This document shows, piece by piece, positions 42,441-51,213 of a stretch of 64,000 bases of DNA. The stretch lies in assembly GCF_007655005.1 (NCBI RefSeq), contig NZ_SZVW01000015.1, forward strand, positions 205,478-269,477, given 5' to 3'. This DNA comes from Streptomyces tibetensis (lineage in GTDB: Bacteria > Actinomycetota > Actinomycetes > Streptomycetales > Streptomycetaceae). How positions within the stretch are numbered: the first letter of the stretch is position 1; each line of letters starts with the position of its first letter. The notes beneath the pieces are model-generated. The model worked only from the letters and a program-made list of their open reading frames with translations. It was not told the DNA's origin and ran no database searches. The translations under genes and the position numbers were made by a program.

Positions 42441-43130
42441 ATGTCTGATGATCAGCAGATGCGCCCGCTGAAGCACGGCTACACCAACCACACTGTCGGC
42501 GACAGTAGTGTCGTGGAGAAGACCTACGAGGGCCCTGATGCTGGCCTCAGGCTCCGCCGTGAGTACGCATGGCTGACCCGGTTGCAGGGCCGGTTGCCCG
42601 TGCCGCCGGTGCAGGAAACGACCGCGACCACGCTCACTCTTGGCTTCGTGGCCGGTGCGCCCGGCCAGGAACTCCTGGACGCCGGTCAACCAGAAGCTGT
42701 CTTGACGAGTTGTGGGGAGTTGCTGCGCCGTATCCACGGAATCGCGCCGAGCGTGCTGCCGGAAGACGCGCGCAGGACGGACAAGGTGCTTGTGCACGGC
42801 GACTTCGGCCCCAACAACGTGCTGCTAGATCCCGAGACCTTCGAGGTCACCGCAGTGGTCGACTGGGAGTTCGCCCACCTCGGGGATCCGGTCGAGGATC
42901 TGGCGTGGTGCGAGTGGATCGTGCGCACGCACCATCCCGAGCACCGCCGTGCGCTCGGTCACTTCTTCCGGGCCTATGGCGGGTTGGTGCCGTCCTGGCC
43001 GATCCGCAGGGCCGCCATGGTGACCCGGTGCGAGGCACTGCGGCGGTTCTGCGACCGGTGGGAGCCGAACGGCCCGGGTGTGAGGCAGTGGCAGGAGCGC
43101 GCCGCAGCCACAGCCGACTGGCGGGAGTAG
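42441..43130 (+). CDS. Aminoglycoside phosphotransferase-family (APH) kinase
   Basis: A 229-residue APH-fold kinase, shorter than resistance enzymes (about 260-300) because the N-lobe is reduced. The catalytic loop is LVHGDFGPNNVLLD (HxDxxxxN, Asp as base) and the metal-binding segment VVDWEFAHLGDPVEDLAW. GYTNHTVGDSSVVEKTY replaces the glycine-rich loop. Such proteins phosphorylate antibiotics or small metabolites; the substrate is not predictable, and no resistance phenotype should be assumed. ATG 42441 follows AGGGAGAG. Confidence 0.87.
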   Translation: MSDDQQMRPLKHGYTNHTVGDSSVVEKTYEGPDAGLRLRREYAWLTRLQGRLPVPPVQETTATTLTLGFVAGAPGQELLDAGQPEAVLTSCGELLRRIHGIAPSVLPEDARRTDKVLVHGDFGPNNVLLDPETFEVTAVVDWEFAHLGDPVEDLAWCEWIVRTHHPEHRRALGHFFRAYGGLVPSWPIRRAAMVTRCEALRRFCDRWEPNGPGVRQWQERAAATADWRE

Positions 43131-43375
43131 TCGCGCATCCGGGCCCGGTAAAGCCGGCAGGGCCTGTGACCTGCCACTGGAGCGGAAGTGCTGCCGGTTT
43201 TCGTGAACATCGAACACCGTGCTACTTGAGTGCCTCCCCGAGTGCTGAACGACTGCTGTCGAAACTCGTGAACAAAACCAGCCTGGCGTGACCGTGTAGC
43301 GGCGCGGAGATCATCCCGGATGGTCTGTCGAACGACGAGTCCTGATTGGGGCGGCGTGGCAAGCCGCGTTGTGGG

Positions 43376-43990
43376 TCAGGCCGCAGTGGCAACCGGTCGT
43401 CCGCCCCACCGGATGCCCTTCTCGCTGCGGATCCGGGCACGTTCACGACGTTGAGCGGCGAGGACGTCGGGATGGGGGGCGTTGGCGTTGCGCCACCTCA
43501 GGTAGGCGTGCAAGGCCCGCGTCTGGGCGGTGTGGTTGCGGTGGTTGGAGTTGACGACGATGAACTGCCGCAGCGGTCCAAAGTGAGCCTCGATCGGGTT
43601 CGCCCAGGACGCGTACATCGGGTGAAGCCCATGTTGACCTTGTTCTTCTTCACCCAACGACGGATGTCGGCGCCCTTGTGGGCGGACAGGTTGTCCAGGA
43701 TCACGTAGATCGAGGCGCCGTCCGGGCGGGCGGCCCGACTCGACTTCAGCGCGGACAGGGTGTTCGCGGCGCCCTTCCTGCGGCGGTTGACGCCCCAGAG
43801 AGTGTCGCCGCCGATCGAGTAGCAGCCGTGGAAGTAGCGCACCCGGTGGGTGCGGTGGTAGGTCGCGGGATGCCGCTCGGGCCGACCCTGCTCGGCCCAG
43901 CACGACCCGGCGGTAGGCCGGACGCCGAGCGGCCCGAACTCGTCGAACGCGAGGACACGGTCCGGCAAACGCTTCAGCCGCGTGGTTGAG
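43376..43990 (-). mobile_element. IS630-family transposase remnant, frameshifted
   Basis: Minus-strand frames together give LPDRVLAFDEFGPLGVRPT (first Asp), VRYFHGCYSIGGDTLWG, IYVILDNLSAHKGADIRRWV (second Asp) and, in another frame, MYASWANPIEAHFGPLRQF (final Glu) with a tail to 43376. The break is near 43615, where one C is missing before CCGATGTACGCG; a second break lies near 43975. The front of the transposase is not found. It is a different IS630 subgroup from the one at 40.5 kb. Confidence 0.72.
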
Positions 43991-44290
43991 CTCGTCGGGC
44001 GCCGATACCAGTTTGGCCCAGAAGGCGCGCGGCGGGGCTTCGGCGCAGCCAGGCCAGGACGGGGCAGGGGTTAGAGCGTCGGTGAGGACCGCAGCGAGCG
44101 GCTGCAGGGACGCATCGAGGGCGGTTCCGTTGGGTGAGAGCAGGCTGGTCACCTTGGCGTGCAGCGTGGACAGCGGCGTCCCGGCAGGTGGACAGCCGGC
44201 TGCTGGCAGGACGAGCAGTAGTCGGGCCGCTCGTCGGGGAAGGAGCACGCCTGGCAGATCCGGCCACCGCCGGGAGTGCGGCCTACGGGA
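43991..44290 (-). pseudogene. Integrase/recombinase fragment with Cys-rich ribbon
   Basis: Three minus-strand frames give GRICQACSFPDERPDYCSSCQQPAVHLPGRRCPRC, LLSPNGTALDASLQPLAAVLTDAL and VLAWLRRSPAARLLGQTG. The order (zinc ribbon, then an xLxPLxxALxxx-NP-xxVLxWLRRSPAARLL helix pair) matches the N-terminal and core-binding part of a class of Streptomyces site-specific integrases. Frame changes show decay. It ends where the IS630 remnant begins, so that element may have landed in it. Confidence 0.5.
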
Positions 44291-44403
44291 ATGCGCCGGT
44301 GAACCAGGCGAAGGGCCGCTCACCGCGGTCCATGTCCGGGTCGACCACGCCGGGGATGGCGCAGTAGGGGGTAGATGTCGCGGGACCGTCGTACGAGCCG
44401 TCG

Positions 44404-45051
44404 GTGCCCGGATGGAAGGCGGCGTTCCGGGGTGCGGCGACGGACCATGCGATCCCGTCAAGCCGCTTCCCGTACCTGACCCGCCCGGACGCGGCCTCGG
44501 CTGCCGCGCGCGTCGTGGCCGGCCTGACCGGTGGGATGTGGCCTTCCGACGCCGACACCGCGGCGCTGCCGCCGCTCGCCCTGGAGGCCTCCGGTACGCC
44601 GGGCATGCTGCCCCTCACACACAAGGGCAAGCCCAACTGGGGCTCCGGGCTCGGGGGCGACCTCGCCGACTTCTGGATGCCCGACACCCGGGCCGCGTAC
44701 GAGCGGATGATCGCCGCCCACGGGCAGATCCCGAAGAACTGCCAAGCGTGCGCCAAGAGGGTGCGCGCGCAGAAGCGCCTCGGCTGGATGCCCCGGACCA
44801 GTCACTGGCCCCTGTGGTCGGTGCAGGGCCACCGCGGACAACTCGTCCGTCCGCACCGCTACTGCACCGCCTGCATGCGACATCGACGGGTCCATGGGAA
44901 CCTTCGGCCTCGGCGTCGACCAGGACGGCGAGACCGTCCCGGGCTTCATGGCCAAAGCCGGCCGACGACGGGCGTCGGTGATGACGTCGCCCGTCGTCGG
45001 GACCGTCACACGGCGATGATCTGCCACTGCTCCTCGGGCGCGCGGCGGTAG
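44404..45051 (+). CDS. Unrecognised frame, coding-like over its first 120 codons
   Basis: From GTG 44404 the first ~120 codons have the third-position G/C bias of real genes (for example LPPLALEASGTPGMLPLTHKG, GSGLGGDLADFWMPDTRAAYERMIAAHG). Beyond about 44770 the bias fades. I cannot name the family, and a downstream piece in another frame (CDIDGSMGTFGLGVDQDGETVPGF) also looks coding, so a frameshifted gene is likely. No signal peptide or membrane helix. Confidence 0.3.
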   Translation: MPGWKAAFRGAATDHAIPSSRFPYLTRPDAASAAARVVAGLTGGMWPSDADTAALPPLALEASGTPGMLPLTHKGKPNWGSGLGGDLADFWMPDTRAAYERMIAAHGQIPKNCQACAKRVRAQKRLGWMPRTSHWPLWSVQGHRGQLVRPHRYCTACMRHRRVHGNLRPRRRPGRRDRPGLHGQSRPTTGVGDDVARRRDRHTAMICHCSSGARR

Positions 45052-45329
45052 GTGGACTGGTTGATGTTGGCGCCGTCGGCGGTCGAGCCCCCGTCTACGT
45101 TGAGGGACAGTCCGCTCAGCCGGTTGGTGAGGCAGAATGGCGTGATCGCCCAGTGCTGTTGCGGGGCGTTGGCGTCCCCCCGGATGGAGACGTTCCCGCC
45201 GTCCGCCCGGGAGAGGTCGGGCCACCTCCATCAGCTTGCCGCTGTTGACGTTCCTGATCTTGTCGCGACCACAGCGGCGCCCGCGGCGCTCAGCAGGGTA
45301 CGACGGGACAGTCTTCTCCCTGACGACAT
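45006..45329 (-). pseudogene. Tat-secreted ricin-domain protein with its catalytic part deleted
   Basis: ATG 45329 (GGAGTACACCC ahead) begins MSSGRRLSRRTLLSAAGAAVVA, a twin-arginine signal peptide. Directly after it, in another frame, comes KIRNVNSGKLMEVA and, after one inserted C near 45219, DLSRADGGNVSIRGDANAPQQHWAI, LTNRLSGLSLNVDGG and EEQWQIIAV to a stop at 45006: the end of a ricin-type CBM13 domain with QxW motifs. The catalytic domain expected between leader and lectin is absent. A large internal deletion plus frameshift explains it. It sits just downstream of the fucosidase, which has the same leader-plus-lectin design. Confidence 0.7.
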
Positions 45330-45438
45330 GGGTGTACTCCCGGCCGGGTGGCTCTGATGTTCGGGTGTGAGGCGGTGAAGGCGGCGGGCAGGCCCGAGAG
45401 CGCGCCCGCCGCGGCCGTGGGTCATGGCGCTGCGGGAG

Positions 45439-47670
45439 TCACAGCGCCGTGAAGGTCCACTGCAGGTTGGTGCTGGTGCCGTAGGTCCACTGCTTGGTGA
45501 CCGAGCCCGAGGTGACGTTGCCGCCGCCGTCGAGGACCAGGCCGGTGGTGCGGTTGGCGATCGTGTAGCTGCTGCCGCCCCGGGGGGTGATCTTCCACTG
45601 CTGGTTGGGGCCGCCGTTCCAGGGCGCCTGCTGGGCCGGGGAGCCGTCGGCGGTGTTGCCCCAGCCGTCGGCGACCATGCCGTTGGTGCGGTTGACCAGC
45701 TTGTAGTAGCCGCCGCCCACGTCGACCGCCTGCCACTGGAGGTTGTTGCTGGAGTCCCAGCTCCACTGCTTGAGGTTGGATCCGGAGGCGACGTTGCCGC
45801 CGCTGTCCAGGGCGAGACCGTCGGTGACGTTGGTGATCCGGAAGTACCTCGACGGGTTGAACTGGACCCTGAGCGAGGTGATCTGGTCGTTGTTGCCGGT
45901 GACCCTGAGGTCCGGGTTGTCGGCGGTGAAGGTCCAGGCGGTGCCGGTGAAGTTGTCGCCGGAGTAGCCGATCACCTGGTAACCGGAGGCGGGACGCAGG
46001 CTGGAGATGGTGCGGGTGCCCAGTCCGGCCGCGCTCAGGTCCGCCGCGGTGTAGTCGCCGACGGGCAACGGAGCCGAGCCGCCCGTGTAGTTGACGTCCG
46101 TGAAGGCGGCGGCGCCGACGAGCGGCAGCATGCCGGGGATGGTGCCGGAGAAGGCCAGCTTCAGGACGTAGGCGCCCGCGCTGTACGGCGCCGAGGACGG
46201 CAGGGCGACCGTCAGGCCGGAGGAAGTCTGCGTGGGTGCGGGCAGGTCGATGTAGGTGCCGGCGGTGGAGCCGAGCAGCTTCACCGAGGTCAGCGAGGAG
46301 AGGTTGATGCGGTCCGAGCCGAGCGTCTTGATCGTCACTGAGCTGCCGGGCCAGCCCAGGACGGTGGCGTACAGGACGTTGCCCGCCTTGTTGCGGGTGA
46401 AGCGGATGTCCTGCGCGGTGCCGGCCGTCGGAGTGGTGAAGGCGCCGCCGCCCATCTTCGTCGGGCCTTCGCCGTACACGGTCCAGGCGCGGGTCGAGTA
46501 CACCGACTCGCCGAAGCGCTTCAGGTAGTCGCCCATGCCGAGAAGGATGTCCTTCTGCGCCTGGGGGATGGTGCCGTCGGCCATCGGCGCGATGTTCAGC
46601 AGTACGTTGCCGTTCTTGCTGACCCGGTCGAGGAACGAGTGCAGCATCTGCTGGCTGCTGTAGTAGCCGATGCCCTGCGTGTAGCACCAGCTGGAGCTGG
46701 AGATGCTGTCGTCGGTCAGCCAGTACGGGCTGGTGAGGTCGCCCGGCCCGCCGCGCTCGTAGTCGAAGACCTCGCCCTTGCCGTTGAAGCCGTCCTTGTA
46801 GGTGGCGACGACCTCACGGCCCCAGGCATTGGCCTGGTTGTAGTAGTACGACAGGAAGTTCAGGCGCTGCGTCTCGTCGACCGCGTCCAGTTTGAAGTCC
46901 TGCCACAGGATGTCCGGTTGCGCGAGGTCGATGACTTCCTTGAGCTTGTCGTACCAGAGCTGGTTCTCCGCGGCCGCACCGAGCTGGCCGTAGAGCTTCT
47001 TGAGGCTGGGGTCGGTCTGGGCGGGGGCGAACTCGTAGAAGCCGTTGTAGTGGTACGCGTGGTGCATGGCGACCAGCAGCTTGAGGCCCTTGGCCCGGAT
47101 CGCCGTGGTGAACAGTTGCAGCAGGTTGAGCTTCGGGCCCTTGGCGACCGAGTTCCACTCGTTGACCTGGCTGTTCCACATGGAATAGCCGTCGTGGTGC
47201 TCGGCGACCGGGCCGGCGAACCTCGCGCCCGCGTCGACGAACAGCTGCGCCCACTCGTTGGGGTCGAAGTTCCCGCCGGCCGACTTCAGCTTGGGCGCGA
47301 ACTGCACGAAGTTGCCCGCCAGGTCCTTCGCCCCGTTGATGAAGTTGTGGTACGGCCATGCCGAGGGCTGGCCGTAGGTCGCGATGTGGTGCTGGTTGAC
47401 GCTGTCGCCCGGGTGATACATGGTCCGCGGATACCACTCGTTGCCGAAGGCGGGAACGCTGAAGACGCCCCAGTGGAAGTAGATCCCGAACTTCGCGTCC
47501 TGGAACCACTCCGGAGCCGGCGGGTGCTGATCGACCGAGTTCCAGTCGGGCGTGTAGGTGCCCGGTGCCGCCTGGGCGACGCCGGCGCCCAGGCCACCCC
47601 CGGCTATGGCTGCCGCCGCCACACAGGTGGCGGCGGACAGGAGCTGGCGTCTGTTGAGCGAACGCGACAT
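45439..47670 (-). CDS. Secreted alpha-L-fucosidase (GH29) with C-terminal ricin-type lectin domain
   Basis: A 743-residue exoenzyme. A Tat leader (SLNRRQLLSAATCVAAAAIAGGG) is followed by the GH29 barrel: WFQDAKFGIYFHWGVFSVPAFGNEWYPRTMY, KYAKxTAKHHDG-like motif seen as AGPVAEHHDGYSMWNS, and LAQPDILWQDFKLD, where the nucleophile is normally an Asp in (D/W)xDG-like context; here WQDF holds the candidate. RVSKNGNVLLNIAPMADGTIP closes the domain. A beta-sandwich and a ricin trefoil with QWSWDSSNNLQWQAV, NQQWKIT and NLQWTF follow. It releases terminal fucose from glycans outside the cell. ATG 47670 is preferred to an upstream start because the leader begins there. A broken sugar importer lies divergent to it. 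Confidence 0.92.
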   Translation of the reverse strand: MSRSLNRRQLLSAATCVAAAAIAGGGLGAGVAQAAPGTYTPDWNSVDQHPPAPEWFQDAKFGIYFHWGVFSVPAFGNEWYPRTMYHPGDSVNQHHIATYGQPSAWPYHNFINGAKDLAGNFVQFAPKLKSAGGNFDPNEWAQLFVDAGARFAGPVAEHHDGYSMWNSQVNEWNSVAKGPKLNLLQLFTTAIRAKGLKLLVAMHHAYHYNGFYEFAPAQTDPSLKKLYGQLGAAAENQLWYDKLKEVIDLAQPDILWQDFKLDAVDETQRLNFLSYYYNQANAWGREVVATYKDGFNGKGEVFDYERGGPGDLTSPYWLTDDSISSSSWCYTQGIGYYSSQQMLHSFLDRVSKNGNVLLNIAPMADGTIPQAQKDILLGMGDYLKRFGESVYSTRAWTVYGEGPTKMGGGAFTTPTAGTAQDIRFTRNKAGNVLYATVLGWPGSSVTIKTLGSDRINLSSLTSVKLLGSTAGTYIDLPAPTQTSSGLTVALPSSAPYSAGAYVLKLAFSGTIPGMLPLVGAAAFTDVNYTGGSAPLPVGDYTAADLSAAGLGTRTISSLRPASGYQVIGYSGDNFTGTAWTFTADNPDLRVTGNNDQITSLRVQFNPSRYFRITNVTDGLALDSGGNVASGSNLKQWSWDSSNNLQWQAVDVGGGYYKLVNRTNGMVADGWGNTADGSPAQQAPWNGGPNQQWKITPRGGSSYTIANRTTGLVLDGGGNVTSGSVTKQWTYGTSTNLQWTFTAL

Positions 47671-48154
47671 GAGGACATCCCTGAGGTAGAGGCAAGGGGG
47701 ACGGGGGAGACGCGGGACGCCGACGGTTCTGGAGCGTCGGAGGTTACGCATGAAGTTCGACCATGTGACGCACTGATGTCAACGGGTGTGCAGGGATGAA
47801 AACCCGTATCGGCACAAGCCTTTGTCCATATATAGGCGCTATCAACGCATTGCAGTGGCGGCAAACATGGAATGTCTAGGGACCCCGACACAGGGTGCGC
47901 CACCACACGGGCAGTCCACAGGCAAGCCGTCAGCGGATCACGAGTGCGCATCATCGATGGGATGGAGATCCACCGCCCAGGAAGCCCGACGGCGCCCCCG
48001 GCGAGATCATCCAGCGGTCATCTCCAGCACTTTTGCCGCACCCACTGGACAACCTCACTTCCCCCGCTCTATAAACAGCCCATCTCTCCGCCGACCACAC
48101 AGCCGTCGCATCGGCGTAACAACCCCGCTCCGGGACCAGAGCGAGGGAGTACCC
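47671..48154. promoter_or_regulatory. Divergent control region between fucosidase and broken sugar importer
   Basis: This 484-base stretch holds no gene. TGTCAA at 47777-47782 is TTGACA on the minus strand, about 107 bases ahead of the fucosidase ATG, but no good -10 element follows at 17-18 bases. An AT-rich patch with TATATA lies at 47826-47835. GAGCGAGGGAG ahead of 48155 is the ribosome-binding site of the broken lipoprotein gene. Confidence 0.4.
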
Positions 48155-48290
48155 ATGAGACTCGGAACCGCACTAGGCCCCCCGCCTCCGTCGTCTGCGC
48201 ACTGACGCTGCTCAGCGCCTGCAGCAGCGGCTCCGGCACCACCGCCTCGTCGAGCGGCAAGCCGCTGGGCGTCGACTACGCGCGGTCCGA
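48155..48290 (+). pseudogene. Sugar ABC transporter binding lipoprotein, N-terminal remnant
   Basis: ATG 48155 opens MRLGTAL, then the frame is lost by one base; the neighbouring frame continues VVCALTLLSACSSGSGTT, a signal peptide with lipobox LSAC, and KPLGVDYARSDAA. GVDYxRSD is the start of the mature part of ribose/xylose-type binding proteins. At the next residue the sequence turns into the ATPase, so nearly all of this protein has been deleted. Confidence 0.65.
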
Positions 48291-48834
48291 CGCCGCGCTC
48301 GCCGCCGGCGCCGGGTTCGTCCCCCAGGACCGGCACCACCAGGGGCTTCGTCCCCGACATGTCGATCGCCCACAACGCCACCCTGTCCGTGCCCCACCGG
48401 CTCGGCAGGAACGGCCTCCTCAGCGTGACCGACGCGACCGGCTCGCCGACAACATGACCGAGAAGCTGGCGATCAAGACGCCGGGCCCCGATCTGCCCGT
48501 CTCCTCCCTGTCCGGAGGCAACCAGCAGAAGGTCGTCATGGCCCGCGCCCTGGCCGACGACCCGCGGCTGCTGGTCCTGATCAACCCGACCGCGGGCGTG
48601 GACGTGCGCTCCAAGGAATTCCTCCTCCGCTCCAAGGAATTCCTCCTCGGCAAGGTCGAGGAGACCGCCCGGACCGGCACCGGAGTGCTCATCGCCTCCG
48701 ACGAACTCGACGACCTGCTCATGTGTGACCGGATCCTGGTGATGTTCCAGGGTCGGGTCACGACAGGGATAGCCCGCGGCTGGCACGACCACGACCTCGT
48801 GGCCGCGACGGAAGCAGTGGACCTCAATGCCTGA
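48291..48834 (+). pseudogene. Sugar ABC transporter ATP-binding protein, C-terminal remnant
   Basis: This is the end of the second ATPase domain of an RbsA/XylG-type protein: GFVPQDRHHQGF, MSIAHNATLSVPHRLGRNGLLS, then LPVSSLSGGNQQKVVMARALADDPRLLVLINPTAGVDVRSKEFL (signature plus Walker B) and VLIASDELDDLLMCDRILVMFQGR. Two compensating single-base shifts flank about 33 codons (48336 to 48435). A 21-base tandem duplication repeats RSKEFLL. The D of the usual Walker B (LxxDEPTxGVDV) is changed to IN, so it could not hydrolyse ATP. The whole first domain is missing. Confidence 0.72.
48607..48648 (+). repeat. 21-bp perfect tandem duplication
   Basis: CGCTCCAAGGAATTCCTCCTC occurs twice in direct succession (48607-48627 and 48628-48648), duplicating seven codons (RSKEFLL) in frame within the ATPase remnant. 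Confidence 0.95.
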
Positions 48835-49035
48835 AACCGTCTTCGCGGACACAGCCGCCAAGGCCGCGGAACCGAAGCAGAGGCGCACCGCGCTGCTTGC
48901 GGCCGGATCCCCCTGGCCCGGCTGCGCGACCTCGCCCTCGTCCCCGCGATCATCGGCCAGATCGTCAACCCGGTCTTCCTCCAGACAGACAACCTCATCA
49001 ACGTCCTGCACGGCCAGACCGGAGTGCCACAGCAC
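48827..49035 (+). pseudogene. Sugar ABC transporter permease, N-terminal remnant
   Basis: ATG 48827 overlaps the ATPase stop and opens MPETVFADTAAKAAEPKQRRTALLA. After a frame change near 48905 the sequence reads ARLRDLALVPAIIGQIVNPVFLQTDNLINVLHGQTG, the first helix region of RbsC-type sugar permeases (LALVPAI...VNPxFLxxxNLINVL) with a short internal deletion. It stops making sense at about 49035. The following bases to 49351 hold no recognisable gene. Confidence 0.65.
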
Positions 49036-49351
49036 GCGCGGAAGCAGAGTGCCGCCGGCGACCAGACGCAGCCGGCCCTGCCGTGCCGCGGGGCTGGGAG
49101 TCCTGTGCCGGGTGCGGAACCGCGTCCGAGCAAAGCCTGCCGGGCGGGGCCCGCGGTAGGGCCGATCGGCCCCTGTCCGCCCGGGCCGGACGGACTCGCA
49201 CGGTGCGACGTTCCGTCCGCACGCCCCCGCAGGCACCCGACGGGCCGGCGGGCGGAGGCCGTCCGGCCCAAGCGCGTCCCGCCGATCCGCGCCAAGCTGG
49301 AACTGCGGAGCAAACCGGATACATCACCCGCGCCAGTCAGGGGGTACCGCC

Positions 49352-50425
49352 ATGAAGGGCTACGTCTTCCACGGTCCCGGACAGTCCGCCTGGGAGGACG
49401 TCCCGGACCCGGGTGTCCAGGAGGCGACCGACGCCATCGTGCGCGTCGACGCCGTCACCATCTGCGGAACGGACCTGCATATCCTCAAAGGCGACGTGCC
49501 CGAGGTCCGGCCGGGAACCGTGCTCGGGCACGAGGCGGTCGGTGAGATCGTCGACGTCGGCGCCGACGTCCGCACGGTGCGGCCGGGCGACCGGGTACTG
49601 GTCTCCTGCATCACCGCCTGCGGCCGCTGCCGGTCCTGCCGTGAGGGCACGTACGGCCAGTGCCGGGGCGGCGGTGGCTGGATCCTGGGCCATCTGATCG
49701 ACGGCACCCAGGCCGAGTACGTCCGCGTGCCGTACGCGGACCTCTCCGTGCACCCGCTGTCCAGCACCTTGGACGGCAAGGACGCCGTGCTGCTGGCCGA
49801 CATCTTCCCCACCTCCTACGAGGTCGGCGTGCTCAACGGGCACGTACGGCCCGGGGACACCGTCGCCGTCGTCGGCGCCGGCCCGATCGGGCTCGCCGCC
49901 GTCGTGACGGCCCGGCTGTTCGCTCCGGAGCGCATCGTCGCGGTGGACCTCGCCGCAGCGCGGCTGGAAGCGGCGAAGCACCTGGGCGCGGACGCCGTGG
50001 CGGACGCCCGGGAGGCCCCCGAACAGCTGGTCGCGGACCTCACCGACGGACTGGGCGCGGACGTGGTCGTCGAGGCGGTCGGCGCCCCGGAGGCCTTCGA
50101 ACTCTGCACGCGCATGGTGCGGCCCGGCGGTCACGTCGCCAATGTCGGCGTGCACGGCAGACCCGCGACCCTCCATCTGGAGGACCTGTGGATCAAGAAC
50201 GTCACCATCACCACGGGGCTGGTGGACACGTACTCCACCCCCACCCTGCTCCGGATGGCGTCAGCCGGCCGCCTGCCCACCGGGCAACTGGTCACGCACA
50301 CCTTCCCGATGACCCACATGGAGGAGGCGTACGACGTCTTCGCCCGGGCCGCCGACACCGGGGCGCTCAAGGTCGTGCTGGGCGAGGAGCCGCACGAGGA
50401 AGTCGTCCCCTACCGAGCGGCCTGA
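49352..50425 (+). CDS. Zinc-dependent alcohol dehydrogenase (MDR family)
   Basis: A 357-residue medium-chain dehydrogenase. Catalytic zinc ligands: Cys in TICGTDLHI, the GHE pair in VLGHEAVGEIV; structural zinc: four Cys in CGRCRSCREGTYGQC. The nucleotide-binding GAGPIGLAAVVTARL and the acidic VVAVDLAAARLE-type strand end point to NAD. The layout resembles bacterial class of threonine-dehydrogenase/formaldehyde-type MDRs. ATG 49352 follows GGGGGTACCGCC without a strong Shine-Dalgarno. It is 26 bases ahead of the XRE-PPOX gene, so both are probably one transcript in the stress island. Confidence 0.92.
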   Translation: MKGYVFHGPGQSAWEDVPDPGVQEATDAIVRVDAVTICGTDLHILKGDVPEVRPGTVLGHEAVGEIVDVGADVRTVRPGDRVLVSCITACGRCRSCREGTYGQCRGGGGWILGHLIDGTQAEYVRVPYADLSVHPLSSTLDGKDAVLLADIFPTSYEVGVLNGHVRPGDTVAVVGAGPIGLAAVVTARLFAPERIVAVDLAAARLEAAKHLGADAVADAREAPEQLVADLTDGLGADVVVEAVGAPEAFELCTRMVRPGGHVANVGVHGRPATLHLEDLWIKNVTITTGLVDTYSTPTLLRMASAGRLPTGQLVTHTFPMTHMEEAYDVFARAADTGALKVVLGEEPHEEVVPYRAA

Positions 50426-50451
50426 CGGACGAAGGAGAGAGGTGACGCGTC

Positions 50452-51129
50452 ATGACCGAACGGGCCTCGTCGCATGCCGTCGAAGGACGCCCGATGGGTG
50501 ACCTCGGGCGGCGGATCACCCAGCGGCGTACCGAAATCGGCCTGAGCCGGCAGGAGACGGCAGCACGGGCCGGCATGTCGCCGGCCTACCTGCAGTACCT
50601 GGAGGAGCGACCGCCCGCCGACCCGGGCGCGGGCACCCTCCTCCGGCTGGCGGGGGCGCTCAAGACCACGGTGTGGCATCTGACCGGTGGCGACACCGAG
50701 CTGCCCCCCGGCCTCGGCCGGGCCGCCCGGACACCCCGCTTCACGGAGCTGCCCGAAGCGGAGTGCCGCTCCCTGCTCTCCACCCACGGGGTGGGACGCC
50801 TCGCCGTGCCCGCGGACTCCGGGCCGGTCGTCGTACCGGTCAACTACAGCGTCGTCGACGGGGGCATCGTCTTCCGCACCGCGCCCGGAACGGCCCCGGC
50901 ACAGGCGGACGGCCACCGGGTCGCCTTCGAGGCCGACCGTATCGACGAGGCGTTCAGTGAGGGCTGGAGCGTGCTGGTGCGGGGACCCGCGACGACCGTG
51001 ACGGATCCGGACGACGTCGCCCGTCTCGAAGAGCAGGCGTACAGCGCCCCCTGGGCGGGAGGCCCGCGCGACCTGTGGCTGCGCATCGAGCCCGTCACCG
51101 TCACCGGCCGCCGCATCACCGTTCTCTGA
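50452..51129 (+). CDS. XRE helix-turn-helix fused to pyridoxamine-5'-phosphate-oxidase-like domain
   Basis: A 225-residue fusion. Residues 15-75 form an XRE domain: LGRRITQRRTEIGLSRQETAARAGMSPAYLQYLEE, then TLLRLAGALKTTVWHL. Residues 95-225 form a PPOX/FMN-binding split barrel: ELPEAECRSLLSTHGVGRLAVPADSG, VVPVNYSVVDGGIVFRT, VAFEADRIDEAFSEGWSVLVRG and DLWLRIEPVTVTGRRI. This fusion is common in actinomycetes next to universal stress proteins and may sense redox state through flavin. ATG 50452 follows GGAGAGAGG. Its last bases are part of a 50-bp tandem duplication. Confidence 0.9.
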   Translation: MTERASSHAVEGRPMGDLGRRITQRRTEIGLSRQETAARAGMSPAYLQYLEERPPADPGAGTLLRLAGALKTTVWHLTGGDTELPPGLGRAARTPRFTELPEAECRSLLSTHGVGRLAVPADSGPVVVPVNYSVVDGGIVFRTAPGTAPAQADGHRVAFEADRIDEAFSEGWSVLVRGPATTVTDPDDVARLEEQAYSAPWAGGPRDLWLRIEPVTVTGRRITVL

Positions 51130-51213
51130 GCGCGTACACACCCTGGCCGCTCACAGCGCGCTGTATCACCGTGGTCTGAGCGCGTCCTCGCCCCGGCTGC
51201 TCACAGCGCGCTG
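51115..51213. repeat. 50-bp imperfect tandem duplication of a convergent gene junction
   Basis: 51115-51163 and 51165-51213 align over 49 bases with seven mismatches. The left copy holds the real stop of the XRE-PPOX gene (TGA 51127-51129) and a copy of the tail of the convergent gene; the right copy holds the real stop of the cyclic-nucleotide-binding gene (51201-51203) and a copy of the PPOX tail. Both contain the palindrome CAGCGCGCTG. Confidence 0.85.

Noticed and set aside
44283..44756. Minus-strand 157-codon frame opposite the unrecognised plus-strand frame
   Set aside because: Third-position bias favours the plus strand over this stretch.
48607..48648. Possible IS target-site duplication
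   Set aside because: The two 21-base copies are adjacent with nothing between them, so this is a simple tandem duplication.
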